From Cryobacterium flavum (lineage in GTDB: Bacteria > Actinomycetota > Actinomycetes > Actinomycetales > Microbacteriaceae), in contig NZ_FNIB01000005.1 in the NCBI RefSeq assembly GCF_900103805.1, positions 62,001 to 126,000 on the forward strand: DNA of 64,000 nucleotides, written 5' to 3'. This document shows positions 35,916 to 44,373 of the stretch, piece after piece; within the stretch, counting starts at the first letter, position 1, and every line of letters begins with the position of its first letter. The translations under genes and the position numbers were made by a program. The notes below the pieces were generated by a model. That model ran no database searches. It was not told where the DNA came from and was given only the letters and a program-made list of their open reading frames with translations.

Positions 35916-36279
35916 GAAATTCCCCCGATAAGCACCTACAAGTCACAGGTGTTTCCAAGGATTAACTTTGGTGCAGCGGGCGGCGCGCGCATCAGCCCCA
36001 CTCTGGAGGGCACCCAAAAGGGGTGTCCGCTCGGTTTCGCGTCGTGCGTCTCAAACGGACGCAGCGGCGCACGCCGGGCGCGAGCAGTGGCATCCGCTCG
36101 CAGCACGCGTTAGGGAAGTTGGCACTGGTTTGAACACGTGCAGGCTTCCTCAACACGTGCCACGAGGCCGCGCCGGGGGTGGCCACGTGGCGGACGGGCG
36201 TGGGACAGGCCGCGCCGCAGCATCCGCTCGGAGGCGAATCGCACTATTGTGCCGACATGCGATCAGAAGCCACACCGGC
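35916..36279. other. Divergent intergenic region before surface-protein and topoisomerase genes
   Basis: About 360 bases hold the promoter side of the surface-protein gene, hairpin-repeat copy B (36103-36172), two GCATCCGCT octamers and a possible tiny leader frame (36257-36283). I see no other protein-coding gene with support. Confidence 0.6.
36103..36172 (+). repeat. GAAGTTGGCACT hairpin repeat, copy B
   Basis: The arms GCACGCGTTAGGGAAG (36103-36118) and CTTCCTCAACACGTGC (36145-36160) pair well around a core nearly identical to copy A (AAGTTGGCACTGGTTTGAAC). It has the same orientation as copy A, 6.6 kb away. Confidence 0.78.
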
Positions 36280-37464
36280 ATGACCCGGCTGCGACGCAGT
36301 GACCCGACCCGGCCGGGGTACACGCGAAAGCGCGCCGGCACGGGCTTCAGCTACCGCGACCCCGCCGGGCAGAAGGTGACCGAGACGGTGCTGCGCGAGC
36401 GGTTCGCGGCGCTCGCGATTCCGCCGGCGTGGAGCGACGTGTGGATCTCGCCGCACGCGAACGGGCATATCCAAGCGATCGGCATCGACGCCGCCGGGCG
36501 CCGCCAGTACATCTACCACCCGGTGTGGCGCGAACAGAAGGACCGCCTCAAGTTCGAGCGCGCGCTGCAGCTGGCCGAATCGCTGCCGCGGGTGCGCGGC
36601 CAAGTCACCCGTGAGCTTCGCGGCGACGGCCCGCCGCGCACCCGGGCGCTCGCCGCGGCGTTTCGCATGCTCGACCTCGCCTCGCTGCGCATCGGCAGCG
36701 AGCGCTACGCCGATACGTACGGCAGCCACGGCCTTTCGACCCTGCTCTGCTCCCACGTAACGGTGCGCGGCGACGTGGTGCGGCTGAATTTTCCGGCCAA
36801 GAGTGGGCAACAGTTTCAGGGCGTCATAACGGATGCCGACCTCGCGTTGTATCTGCGCGCCCGCCTGCGCGAGCGGCCGGCCGCACCGCTGCTGTCCTGG
36901 GTACTGGATGACATCGAGGACATCGTGTCGGCCGCCGACATCAACGATTTCATCAAGGAACGAACCGGCGGGGAGTTCACGGCGAAGGACTTTCGCACCC
37001 TGCGGGGCACGGCCGCCGCCGCGCAGAGCCTGGCGGCCAGTCTCGCCGAGAGTTTGAAGGTGACCTCGGAGGCGGGCGGCCGGCCGGCGGTATCCGGTGT
37101 GGCGGGCTCTGCCGGGCGGCCACGATCGTCTGGCGGCACGGATGGCGCGGGTGCTGCAGGTGCGCCGGGTGCGCCGGGTGCGCAAGCCTCAGCTGCTGGG
37201 CCGGCGGGATCGGCCGCGCCCGCGGCATCCGCTGCCCGGCCGCCACGTGCTGCGACACGCAGCCGGCGCCAGGACAACCGTGTCATCGCCGCAGCCATGC
37301 GTCAGGCGGCGGATGCGCTGGGCAACACGCCGGCGATCGCGCGCACGAGCTACGTGGATCCGCGCGTGGTTGACCTCTATCTCGCCGGTGAGACCATCGA
37401 CCCCGCGGGCCGAGTCTCGGTCGAGACGGCGCTGCGCACACTTTTACTCGGCGAAGCGACCTGA
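36280..37464 (+). CDS. DNA topoisomerase IB, poxvirus/bacterial type
   Basis: This 394-residue topoisomerase relaxes supercoils through a 3'-phosphotyrosine link. The family opening (RPGYTRKRAGTGFSYRD) and ISPHANGHIQAIGIDAAGRRQY are typical. Catalytic-domain features include KFERALQLAESLP, LRIGSERYADTYGSHGLSTL and KDFRTLRGTAAAA, and the nucleophile is Y358 in ARTSYVDPRVVD. An Ala/Gly/Pro-rich insert of about 60 residues (about 275-335) separates the last catalytic Arg/Lys region from the tyrosine. The ATG forms an ATGA overlap with an eight-codon frame at 36257, and no ribosome site is obvious. Confidence 0.93.
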   Translation: MTRLRRSDPTRPGYTRKRAGTGFSYRDPAGQKVTETVLRERFAALAIPPAWSDVWISPHANGHIQAIGIDAAGRRQYIYHPVWREQKDRLKFERALQLAESLPRVRGQVTRELRGDGPPRTRALAAAFRMLDLASLRIGSERYADTYGSHGLSTLLCSHVTVRGDVVRLNFPAKSGQQFQGVITDADLALYLRARLRERPAAPLLSWVLDDIEDIVSAADINDFIKERTGGEFTAKDFRTLRGTAAAAQSLAASLAESLKVTSEAGGRPAVSGVAGSAGRPRSSGGTDGAGAAGAPGAPGAQASAAGPAGSAAPAASAARPPRAATRSRRQDNRVIAAAMRQAADALGNTPAIARTSYVDPRVVDLYLAGETIDPAGRVSVETALRTLLLGEAT

Positions 37465-37549
37465 TGAATCTCACCCGTTCGGGGTATAACTTGAGTGCCG
37501 CCCGCCGGTCGCCGCTGCGACCGGCCGTCCCCATGAGAAAGGTAGACCT

Positions 37550-37942
37550 GTGACTTACGACTCCGACCCCGACAACCAGCCGCCGCTCGATGCCCCCGAC
37601 ACCCCAGAAACCGAATCGGCGCCCGAGGCCCCGGCTTCGCCGACCAACCCCGATCAGCTGGTCGGGCCGGATGGGCCCGACGGGCCGGACGACGAATACG
37701 CGGGCTCAGCCGTTCCGGTCGCAAGCGCGGGCACCGGTCCCGATGGGCCGGCCCCGAGCGACGACGGCTCGACAGCCGGGGAGGCCGCCGCGCCCGACAG
37801 CGATGCCGAAGACGATCAGGACAACGTCGACAACGAGCCCAACCTCGACGACATCGACCCCGCAGACAACCCGTCAAACCCCGATCTCGTCGGGCACGAC
37901 GTCGACGCAGAAGACCCCCGCCTCGCCGAGCCCACCGCGTGA
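37550..37942 (+). CDS. Acidic low-complexity protein of unknown function
   Basis: This is a 130-residue, strongly acidic, Pro/Asp/Glu/Ala-rich and probably disordered protein, with GPDGPDGPDDEY near residues 39-50 and an Asn/Asp-rich second half. GTG 37550 has AGAAAGG upstream, which supports translation. It lies 34 bases before the YtxH-like gene, so the two are likely co-transcribed. No family recognised. Confidence 0.62.
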   Translation: MTYDSDPDNQPPLDAPDTPETESAPEAPASPTNPDQLVGPDGPDGPDDEYAGSAVPVASAGTGPDGPAPSDDGSTAGEAAAPDSDAEDDQDNVDNEPNLDDIDPADNPSNPDLVGHDVDAEDPRLAEPTA

Positions 37943-37976
37943 CGTCCCCGCACCCCGCAACCCCTAAGGAGTCCCC

Positions 37977-38258
37977 ATGAAAGGCAAGTTCTTGTTCCTC
38001 GCCGGTACCGCGACCGGCTTCGTTCTCGGATCCAAGGCCGGCCGCCAGGCCTATGACCGGCTCAGCGCGAAAGCCCACGAAATGTGGGGCGACCCCGCCA
38101 CGCAGAAAGTCATCTCGCAGGCCGAGACGATTGCCCGCGACGCCGCCTCCGTGGCACAGAACAAGGTGAGTGACCTGCTCGACCGCACCGAAGCATCCGT
38201 CAAGAAGGAGCAGCACCACACCAATCCCACCACGGGTGCCGACGGCCACGAAATGTAG
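37977..38258 (+). CDS. YtxH-like small membrane-associated protein
   Basis: This 93-residue protein starts MKGKFLFLAGTATGFVLGSKAGRQ, a short hydrophobic glycine-rich helix followed by an amphipathic helical region (RLSAKAHEMWGDPATQ), as in YtxH/general-stress proteins. A GGAG site precedes the ATG. Its location after an acidic disordered protein is compatible with a stress-related envelope role, which is inference. Confidence 0.78.
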   Translation: MKGKFLFLAGTATGFVLGSKAGRQAYDRLSAKAHEMWGDPATQKVISQAETIARDAASVAQNKVSDLLDRTEASVKKEQHHTNPTTGADGHEM

Positions 38259-38279
38259 ACCGCGGGCCGACCGTCTCGG

Positions 38280-38486
38280 CTAGTCCGTGACGCGTGAGAC
38301 CTGGCGGCTGCCGGGCCGCATTGGTGCGCCCGGGCCGGGTGCAGCGCGCACCAAAAAACTGGCTTGGGCCCGGTCGAAGGATGAGTAGAACCACCTCGTG
38401 GTGAGCACGCCGAGCTTGGTCACCTCATAGGCGTCCCCGCTCTGCTGGATCACTCCGAGCAGGGCGGCCGGGTCGCCATCGAGCAT
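38280..38486 (-). CDS. Small hypothetical protein
   Basis: A 68-residue frame begins MLDGDPAALLGVIQQSGD and continues YEVTKLGVLTTRWFYSSFD, ending in a Pro/Arg-rich tail. The start MLDGDPAALL and central hydrophobic pattern look like a genuine small protein, not a shadow frame, but I cannot name a family. ATG 38486 lacks a strong ribosome site; a TTG six codons upstream is an alternative. It is convergent with the YtxH-like gene. Confidence 0.45.
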   Translation of the reverse strand: MLDGDPAALLGVIQQSGDAYEVTKLGVLTTRWFYSSFDRAQASFLVRAAPGPGAPMRPGSRQVSRVTD

Positions 38487-38702
38487 GTGCGAATCTCGCA
38501 CCAACCATTCGGCCGGGGTGAGCTGGAGAATGCCGAGTTACGATACGCGCAGATTCTGGGCATCCGAAACGCCATTGTTCGGGTTCACGTGCCGCCTCTT
38601 GGCCGCCATTGGGCATTAAGTAGACATCCGCTAACTCCCGCATTCAAGGGGTTGACAGCGCCCTCCTACGCGATCCCCACCCGGCTCCAATCTTCCTTCC
38701 GC

Positions 38703-38757
38703 GAGAGCGCAAAAAGTGCCCGATTGGACACTCCAATCCGGCACTTTTTGCGCTCTC
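38703..38757. terminator. Long bidirectional terminator hairpin
   Basis: Arms 38703-38727 and 38733-38757 are complementary over 25 bases with one mismatch and a 5-base loop. The AAAAAGTGCC and GGCACTTTTT blocks give a T run on either strand. It sits 17 bases beyond the mqo stop and so ends that transcript. It would also insulate the short gene on the other side. Confidence 0.85.
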
Positions 38758-38773
38758 CCGAGGCGAGCTGGGA

Positions 38774-40252
38774 CTAGTTCGTGAGGTTCAAGACCTCGGC
38801 GGTCGCGGCGAGGGACGCGGCAGCAGCGGCGGGGTCGTCGGAGAGGCGGGTGCCGTAGCTGGGGATCATCTGGCGGATCCGCGGCTTCCAGCCCTCGATG
38901 CGGTCGGGGAAGCAGCGCGCCAGCAGGTCCACCATGATCGGCGCGGCCGTCGAGGCTCCCGGCGAGGCGCCGAGCAGGCCGGCGATCGAGCCGTCGCTCG
39001 AGGTGATGACCTCGGTGCCGAACTGCAGCACTCCCCCGAGCTTGGGGTCCTTCTTCATGACCTGAACGCGCTGGCCGGCCGTGATGAGCTCCCAGTCCTT
39101 CGAATCCGCGGCGGGAATGAACTGGCGCAGGGCCTTGATCTTGGCGTTCCGCGACGCGAAAACCTCGCCGATCAGGTATTTCATCAGGTCGAAGTTGTTC
39201 TTCGCGACGGCTAGCATCGGGCCGAGGTTGTGCGTGCGAATGGAGAACGGCAGGTCGAACCAGGTGCTCGTCTTCAAGAACTTGGGGCTGAACCCGGCGT
39301 ACGGGCCGAACAAAAGCGACATTTCGCCGTCGACGACGCGGGTGTCGAGGTGCGGAACCGACATGGGCGGGGCGCCCTTGGCCGCCTTGCCGTAGACCTT
39401 GGCCTGGTGCTGAGCGACGAGCTTCGGGTTGGTGGTGCGCAGGAACTGGCCACTGATCGGAAAACCACCGAAGCCCTTGATCTCGGGAATCCCGCTCTGC
39501 TGCAGCAGAGCGAGTGCGCCGCCACCGGCTCCGACGAACACGAAGCGGGCGTTGATGGTACTGCGGGTCTGCCCGACCTGGCGCAGCAATTTAAGGTTCC
39601 ACGTGCCATCCGCTTTGTGCCCCAGGCCCACGACCTGCTCGTTCATGTGCATCGTGACGCCCTGCTGTTCGAGGTTCTCGAACATGAGCCGGGTGAGGGC
39701 GCCGAAGTCGACGTCGGTGCCGCTCGTGATGCGGGTGGCGGCGATCTTCTGGCCGGCGGGGCGCTTGCGGGTGAGCAGCGGAGTCCAGGTGCCGATGGTG
39801 GCGGTGTCATCGCTGAATTCCATGCCGGCGAACAACGGCTCGGGAGCGAGCACGGCGTGGCGCTTGCGCAGGTATTCCACGTTGGCTTTGCCGTGCACGA
39901 AGGTCATGTGCGGGGTGGAGTTGATGAACTTCTCTGGCTCGGGCAGGGCGCCGATCGAAACCAGGTGCGCCCACAGCTGGCGGCTGATCTGGAACTGCTC
40001 GTTGATAACGACGGCCTTGTCGGCGGTGACCGAACCGTCCGCAGCCTGCGGCATGTAGTTGAGTTCGCATAGCCCGGCGTGGCCGGTGCCGGCGTTGTTC
40101 CACGGGTTCGAGCTCTCTTGGGCCAGCTCGCCGAGGCGCTCGTACACCTCGATGCGCCAGTCGGGCTGCAGCTCCTTCAGGAGCGTGCCGAGGGTGGCAC
40201 TCATGATGCCGCCACCAATGAGGACTACGTCAACGGTTCCCTGAGAATTCAC
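38774..40252 (-). CDS. mqo: Malate:quinone oxidoreductase
   Basis: This FAD-dependent, membrane-peripheral enzyme oxidises L-malate to oxaloacetate and passes electrons to quinone. The FAD motif is DVVLIGGGIMSATLG, followed by AQESSNPWNNAGTGHAGLCE, both diagnostic for Mqo. The C-terminal FPDRIEGWKPRIRQMIPSYG is also typical. I chose GTG 40252 (492 residues), which places the FAD motif close to the N-terminus as in other actinobacterial Mqo. GTG 40300, overlapping the upstream RsbU-type stop, is an alternative that would make it part of that operon. Confidence 0.95.
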   Translation of the reverse strand: MNSQGTVDVVLIGGGIMSATLGTLLKELQPDWRIEVYERLGELAQESSNPWNNAGTGHAGLCELNYMPQAADGSVTADKAVVINEQFQISRQLWAHLVSIGALPEPEKFINSTPHMTFVHGKANVEYLRKRHAVLAPEPLFAGMEFSDDTATIGTWTPLLTRKRPAGQKIAATRITSGTDVDFGALTRLMFENLEQQGVTMHMNEQVVGLGHKADGTWNLKLLRQVGQTRSTINARFVFVGAGGGALALLQQSGIPEIKGFGGFPISGQFLRTTNPKLVAQHQAKVYGKAAKGAPPMSVPHLDTRVVDGEMSLLFGPYAGFSPKFLKTSTWFDLPFSIRTHNLGPMLAVAKNNFDLMKYLIGEVFASRNAKIKALRQFIPAADSKDWELITAGQRVQVMKKDPKLGGVLQFGTEVITSSDGSIAGLLGASPGASTAAPIMVDLLARCFPDRIEGWKPRIRQMIPSYGTRLSDDPAAAAASLAATAEVLNLTN

Positions 40253-40296
40253 ACTGTCGAGTGTATCGCTGCGAGCGGATCCGCCTGACCGCGCAC

Positions 40297-41487
40297 TCAC
40301 CGCTCGCCCGCGCGCCGAATGACGATGACCGTGACATCGTCGGGGGCGCTGAGCCCGGCCCGCAGCATCAGCGAATCCACAGCGTTCTGGGCAGTCGGCG
40401 CCCCACGCACCAGCCGGTCGACCGCGTCGAGGGAGGCGAGCGTGCCGTCAAACAGGTCGAGCACACCGTCGCTCACCGACACCAGCGTGCTGCCCGGCGC
40501 GAGCACGACAGTCTGCTCCTGCCAGGGCGAGTCGTCGCCGGCGCCGAGCGGCAGCCGCAGCGACGTGAGCCGCTCGGTCGTGCCGTCGGCGTGCACGACC
40601 AGGGTGAGGCCGTGGCCGGCATCGACGTAGCTCACGACACCGGTGTCCATGTCGAGTCGGGCGTGGAACAGCGTCACGAAACTGCCCGCCTCGTCGAGGT
40701 CTGGGTCGAGCGTCGCCGCCGCGATACGCGCGACCTCGGCCACACCATCGAGACGAGATCCGGCTCGCAGCACTGCCCGCACGGTCGCCGCGATGATCGC
40801 CGCACCCACCCCCTTGCCCATGACGTCAGCGAGGGTGAAGGCCGCGCCCTCCCCCACCGGATACCAGTCGTAGAAGTCGCCGCCGACGGCGCGCGACGGC
40901 GAACAGGCCCCGGCCACCTCGAACCCCGGCAGGCTCACGAGTTTCTTGGGCAGCAGGCCGTGCTGTACCGCGGCTGCCTGGTCGAGTTCCTGCGAGGCGT
41001 TCAGCTCGTTCTGCACCCAGAACGCCAGGTCGCGGAGCAGATTCTGCTCGAGCGCCGAGAACTCGCGCGGCACGGTATCGAACACGCATAGGGCGCCGAT
41101 GCGTTCGCCGCCTTGCGCTTCGAGAACATGACCGGCATAAAAGCGGATGCCCGGTTCCCCGGTCACATAGATATTGTCGCGAAACCGCGGGTCCAGCCGG
41201 GCATCGGGCACGATCAACGTGCCGCAGGCGTCGATGGTGGAATCGCAGAAGGCACTGGACCGCGGATACTCGAGGGGCTGATCGGGCTCGATGCCAGCGC
41301 TGGACTTGTTCCACTGCCGGTCGTGGTCGATGAGCGAGATGATGGCGATCTGCACATGGAAGAGCTCTTTGACCAGCCGGGTGATGCGGTCGAAGCGTTC
41401 CTCCGGCGCGGTGTCGAGGATATGCAGGTCGTCGAGCGCGCGCTGGCGGGTGAGTTCGGTGTGCTGGAAAATAGCCGACGCAGTCAT
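40297..41487 (-). CDS. GAF-domain PP2C phosphatase, RsbU/SpoIIE type
   Basis: This 396-residue serine phosphatase has an N-terminal GAF domain (about residues 20-160, LHILDTAPEERFDRITRLV and CDSTIDACGTLIVPD) and a C-terminal SpoIIE domain. The SpoIIE domain shows metal-binding acidic residues in RAVGGDFYDWYPV, in VMGKGVGAAI, and in VSDGVLDLF plus the final APDDVTVIVI. It would dephosphorylate the STAS antagonist two genes upstream and so release a sigma factor or other target. It overlaps the anti-sigma kinase stop by 4 bases. Confidence 0.92.
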   Translation of the reverse strand: MTASAIFQHTELTRQRALDDLHILDTAPEERFDRITRLVKELFHVQIAIISLIDHDRQWNKSSAGIEPDQPLEYPRSSAFCDSTIDACGTLIVPDARLDPRFRDNIYVTGEPGIRFYAGHVLEAQGGERIGALCVFDTVPREFSALEQNLLRDLAFWVQNELNASQELDQAAAVQHGLLPKKLVSLPGFEVAGACSPSRAVGGDFYDWYPVGEGAAFTLADVMGKGVGAAIIAATVRAVLRAGSRLDGVAEVARIAAATLDPDLDEAGSFVTLFHARLDMDTGVVSYVDAGHGLTLVVHADGTTERLTSLRLPLGAGDDSPWQEQTVVLAPGSTLVSVSDGVLDLFDGTLASLDAVDRLVRGAPTAQNAVDSLMLRAGLSAPDDVTVIVIRRAGER

Positions 41488-41933
41488 GACCGCAGCGTTC
41501 GCACGATGTGCCAGCGGTTCACGTCGCCGTCGCGGGTGTATTCGAGCTCGTCGACGAGGGCCTGGATGAGCGCGATTCCCCGGCCCGATTCGCTCAGCGC
41601 ATCGGGCATCTCACGGCTGTCCACCGCACCGTCTGATGCGGGGTCGGCGGACGCCGCGAGCAGCTCCACTACCGTCCCCCCGGTATCGCTCAGCCGCGCG
41701 TCGATCGAGACAGCGCTCACCTCGAGCCGCAGTGCGCAGGTCACACCGCTGCCGGTGTTGCCGTGGCACAGCACGTTCGAGGCGAGTTCGATCAGGGCCG
41801 TCTCGAAACTGAAACGGTCTCTCGGGGAGACGTGCGCGGCATCCGCCCAGACCGTTTCGAGCAGGGCGTGCACGGTGTCCACGTCGTCGGGCGGTGAGAC
41901 CAGCGTGAGGGTGTGCGCGCTCACGCTAACCAT
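41484..41933 (-). CDS. RsbW-like anti-sigma/serine kinase (HATPase)
   Basis: This 149-residue GHKL ATPase would phosphorylate the STAS antagonist and sequester a partner protein. The N-box is ELASNVLCHGN, the G1 region LSDTGGTVVEL and the G2 region SGRGIALIQALVDEL. It starts at ATG 41933 and overlaps the STAS gene by 8 bases and the phosphatase by 4, as expected for a partner-switch module translated together. No sigma factor gene lies next to it, so the output is open. Confidence 0.9.
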   Translation of the reverse strand: MVSVSAHTLTLVSPPDDVDTVHALLETVWADAAHVSPRDRFSFETALIELASNVLCHGNTGSGVTCALRLEVSAVSIDARLSDTGGTVVELLAASADPASDGAVDSREMPDALSESGRGIALIQALVDELEYTRDGDVNRWHIVRTLRS

Positions 41934-42258
41934 GGAACGCGCTGCTCGCGGCGGGATACGCGGTGAGGACGCGTTCCATGTTGGTCAGCTGCAACACCAG
42001 GCGCACCTGCTCGTTCGGCGCGGCGATGCGCAGGTCGCCGCCGGCCTGCCGGGTGACCTTGAGGCCGCCGATGAGAGCGCCGAGGCCCGAGGAGTCGATG
42101 AAATCGACGTCGCTCAGGTCGACAGCCACCCGATTCTGGCCGGCGGCGACGGATGCTGCCACCACCTCCCGCAGGCGCGGTGCGGTGACCATATTCAAAC
42201 GTCCCATGATGTGCACGACGGCGATGCCGTCGCCCTGGTCGGTGACCGTGAATTGCAT
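41926..42258 (-). CDS. STAS-domain anti-sigma factor antagonist (RsbV-like)
   Basis: This 110-residue STAS protein has the phospho-acceptor serine in DFIDSSGLGALIGGL. In the unphosphorylated state it would bind the RsbW-like kinase and free its client. Its ATG overlaps the glycosyltransferase stop by one base (TAATG), tying the switch directly to polysaccharide synthesis. The surrounding order is glycosyltransferase, STAS, kinase, phosphatase. Confidence 0.92.
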   Translation of the reverse strand: MQFTVTDQGDGIAVVHIMGRLNMVTAPRLREVVAASVAAGQNRVAVDLSDVDFIDSSGLGALIGGLKVTRQAGGDLRIAAPNEQVRLVLQLTNMERVLTAYPAASSAFHG

Positions 42259-44222
42259 TAGCGGCTTGTCTCCTTCGGGGTAAAGCCTTGATAGCGGGCG
42301 GCGGGTACCAGCACGCTGAGAATGACGAGGTCGAACACGACCCAGGCGAGGTTCACGAACGTGCCGATGGGTTCGCCGACGCCGAGCGCCAGCCGGGTCA
42401 CGCCGATGATGGTGGCGACGACGAGCACGATGGCGACGATGATCTGCGGCCGGATCAGGTGCCAGGGCGCAGCGCCCTCCTGCCGGGTTTTCGGGGTGAC
42501 CGCGAAGCCGAGCGGCCGGTGGAAGACCACGTTGGCGACGGCGGTCGTGGTGGCTTTGATCCAGACCGGGAACAGGGCGAGGCTGTACTGCTGGCCCCGC
42601 CAGGTCGAGATTCCGTGGCTGGACAGGATGAACAACAGCTGGTTGGCGATCATGAACGGCAGAAAGCGCAGAAAGAATTCGAGGGCCGTCGTATTGACCG
42701 GCAGAATGCCGAAGCAGAGAAAGACGGCGGGGGCGGCGAAGTAAACCAGCGCGGCGTAGCCGCTGAGATAGCTCCACATGGTCGAGAAGTACATCAGTCG
42801 CTGCGGCAGGGTGAGGCCGCGCTGCACCAGCGGGTTCTCGCGCATCATGACCTGCATCGTGCCCTGGGCCCAGCGCAACCGCTGGGTGAGCATGGTGCCG
42901 AGGTCTTCGGGAGCGAGTCCAATGGCGAGGGTTTCGTGATGATAGACGGTGCTGAAGCCGAGGCCGTGCAGGCGCATGCTCGTAGCCATGTCCTCGGTGA
43001 CGCTGATCGTGGCGAGCGGCATGAGCGGCTGGGCCTCGTCGGCGCGGTCCACGTCGATCGACCGCAGCAGCACCTGCACCGATTCGAGGGCTCCGAGCGG
43101 GGACAGGTCGCGGGCGGCGAGTAGCTCGAGGCTGTGTGCGGGAATGGCGCTGGCGGCATCCGTTTCGAGCTGCAGTTCGGCGATGACGGCCAGGTCGAGG
43201 GTGAGTAGGTGCAGGTCAACGGCCACCAGGTCGCGCGACACCGCCGTGATGCGATTCTGCAGCGTGTAGGTGGCAGGCCCGATGGTCTCGCCGGCGGCGA
43301 TCGCGGCGCGCGTGTCGCTGATGGCCGCGCCCACCTCGTGCAGGGCGGCCTGGACGAACGGGTCCTGCGCATCGTCGGCCCGGCCGGCCCGGGCGAGCAC
43401 CCGGGCGGCGCCGGTGAGGGCGCGGGTGACGGCGCGCTCCATTTCGAGCACGTAGCGGGTGATGCCGAGCTGCATGAGCGCTTCGCGGCGCAGGAGGGCA
43501 TTGGAGCCGCAGAAGAACGCGGCGTTCCAGCCGTCTTTGCCCTGCTGGATCGGTCCGTAGAACAACGGAGCCTGGCTGCCGAGCGGATCGGCGGCGCCGA
43601 CGTTCTCGAACACCTGCGGCGTCTGTACCAGAGCGATCTTCGGGTCGGCGAAGTAGCCGAGAGTGTGGTCGAGTATCTGCGGCAGCGGAACCTGGTCGGC
43701 ATCGAGAATGAGTAGGAACTCGCCCGCGGTGCTCATGAGCGCGTTATTGAGGTTGCCGGCTTTGGCGTGCAGCGGGCGATTCTGCCAGTCGGCTCCGCGG
43801 GTGATGTAGCCCACGCCGAGCTGGTCGGCCGCCTCGCGCATCTCGGGGCGGTTGCCGTCGTCGAGGATGAACGTGGAATGCGGGTAGCGGATGCCGCGCG
43901 CCGCCAGCGCGGTACGCCGCACCATCTCGACGGGCTCGTTGTAGGTCGTGATGAACACGTCGACGGTGAGGTCGGCGGCCGGCGCGGTGGGAAGCTCGCG
44001 CTCGCGCGCCCGCCACATGGTGAGGCCGAACAGGGCGACGTCGATCAGGCTGTAGGTTTCGGCGAGCACGAGGGCCACGGCGATCCACCAGGCGTCCCAG
44101 TTGAGTGAGAAGAACCAGCGCCACAGAATATAGTTCGCGCCGAGGGCGACGGTGACCAGCACGGCCACGCGCACGAGCAGTAGATGCGCCGCGGATCGGG
44201 CGGGGCGAACCGGTTTCCCCAC
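42258..44222 (-). CDS. Cellulose-synthase-like family 2 glycosyltransferase with large insert
   Basis: This 654-residue membrane glycosyltransferase is of the BcsA type. Motifs in order are VFITTYNEP, DDGNRPEM, LDADQVP, FFCGSNALLRREAL, TEDMATSMRLHG and QRLRWAQGTMQV, then about five C-terminal membrane helices. Between LRREAL and the TED motif lies an insert of about 150 mostly helical residues (about 252-405) that classic BcsA lacks. No PilZ domain is present. I chose GTG 44222 because AGGGAG stands four bases upstream; GTG 44267 is an in-frame alternative. It heads an operon with a STAS/RsbW/RsbU switch. Confidence 0.9.
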   Translation of the reverse strand: MGKPVRPARSAAHLLLVRVAVLVTVALGANYILWRWFFSLNWDAWWIAVALVLAETYSLIDVALFGLTMWRARERELPTAPAADLTVDVFITTYNEPVEMVRRTALAARGIRYPHSTFILDDGNRPEMREAADQLGVGYITRGADWQNRPLHAKAGNLNNALMSTAGEFLLILDADQVPLPQILDHTLGYFADPKIALVQTPQVFENVGAADPLGSQAPLFYGPIQQGKDGWNAAFFCGSNALLRREALMQLGITRYVLEMERAVTRALTGAARVLARAGRADDAQDPFVQAALHEVGAAISDTRAAIAAGETIGPATYTLQNRITAVSRDLVAVDLHLLTLDLAVIAELQLETDAASAIPAHSLELLAARDLSPLGALESVQVLLRSIDVDRADEAQPLMPLATISVTEDMATSMRLHGLGFSTVYHHETLAIGLAPEDLGTMLTQRLRWAQGTMQVMMRENPLVQRGLTLPQRLMYFSTMWSYLSGYAALVYFAAPAVFLCFGILPVNTTALEFFLRFLPFMIANQLLFILSSHGISTWRGQQYSLALFPVWIKATTTAVANVVFHRPLGFAVTPKTRQEGAAPWHLIRPQIIVAIVLVVATIIGVTRLALGVGEPIGTFVNLAWVVFDLVILSVLVPAARYQGFTPKETSR

Positions 44223-44373
44223 ATTGCTCCCTGATCCCAGGCCGCTAAGACAGGCGGATTCTGACACCAGAATAAACCCGCACCGAGCGCCGTGGGCATT
44301 CCCGAAATGGGCATTGTGCCGGCCTAACGGATGGTGCTAAGGTCAGCGATGCCACATGGGGGATATTAAAGGT

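Noticed and set aside
35968..36279. N-terminal extension of topoisomerase IB
   Set aside because: Crosses hairpin-repeat copy B and lacks similarity to the family, which begins near the MTRLRRSDP start.
42259..42777. Extended N-terminus of the STAS protein
   Set aside because: It would overlap the glycosyltransferase C-terminus out of frame with Arg-rich sequence. The 110-residue STAS domain from ATG 42258 is complete.
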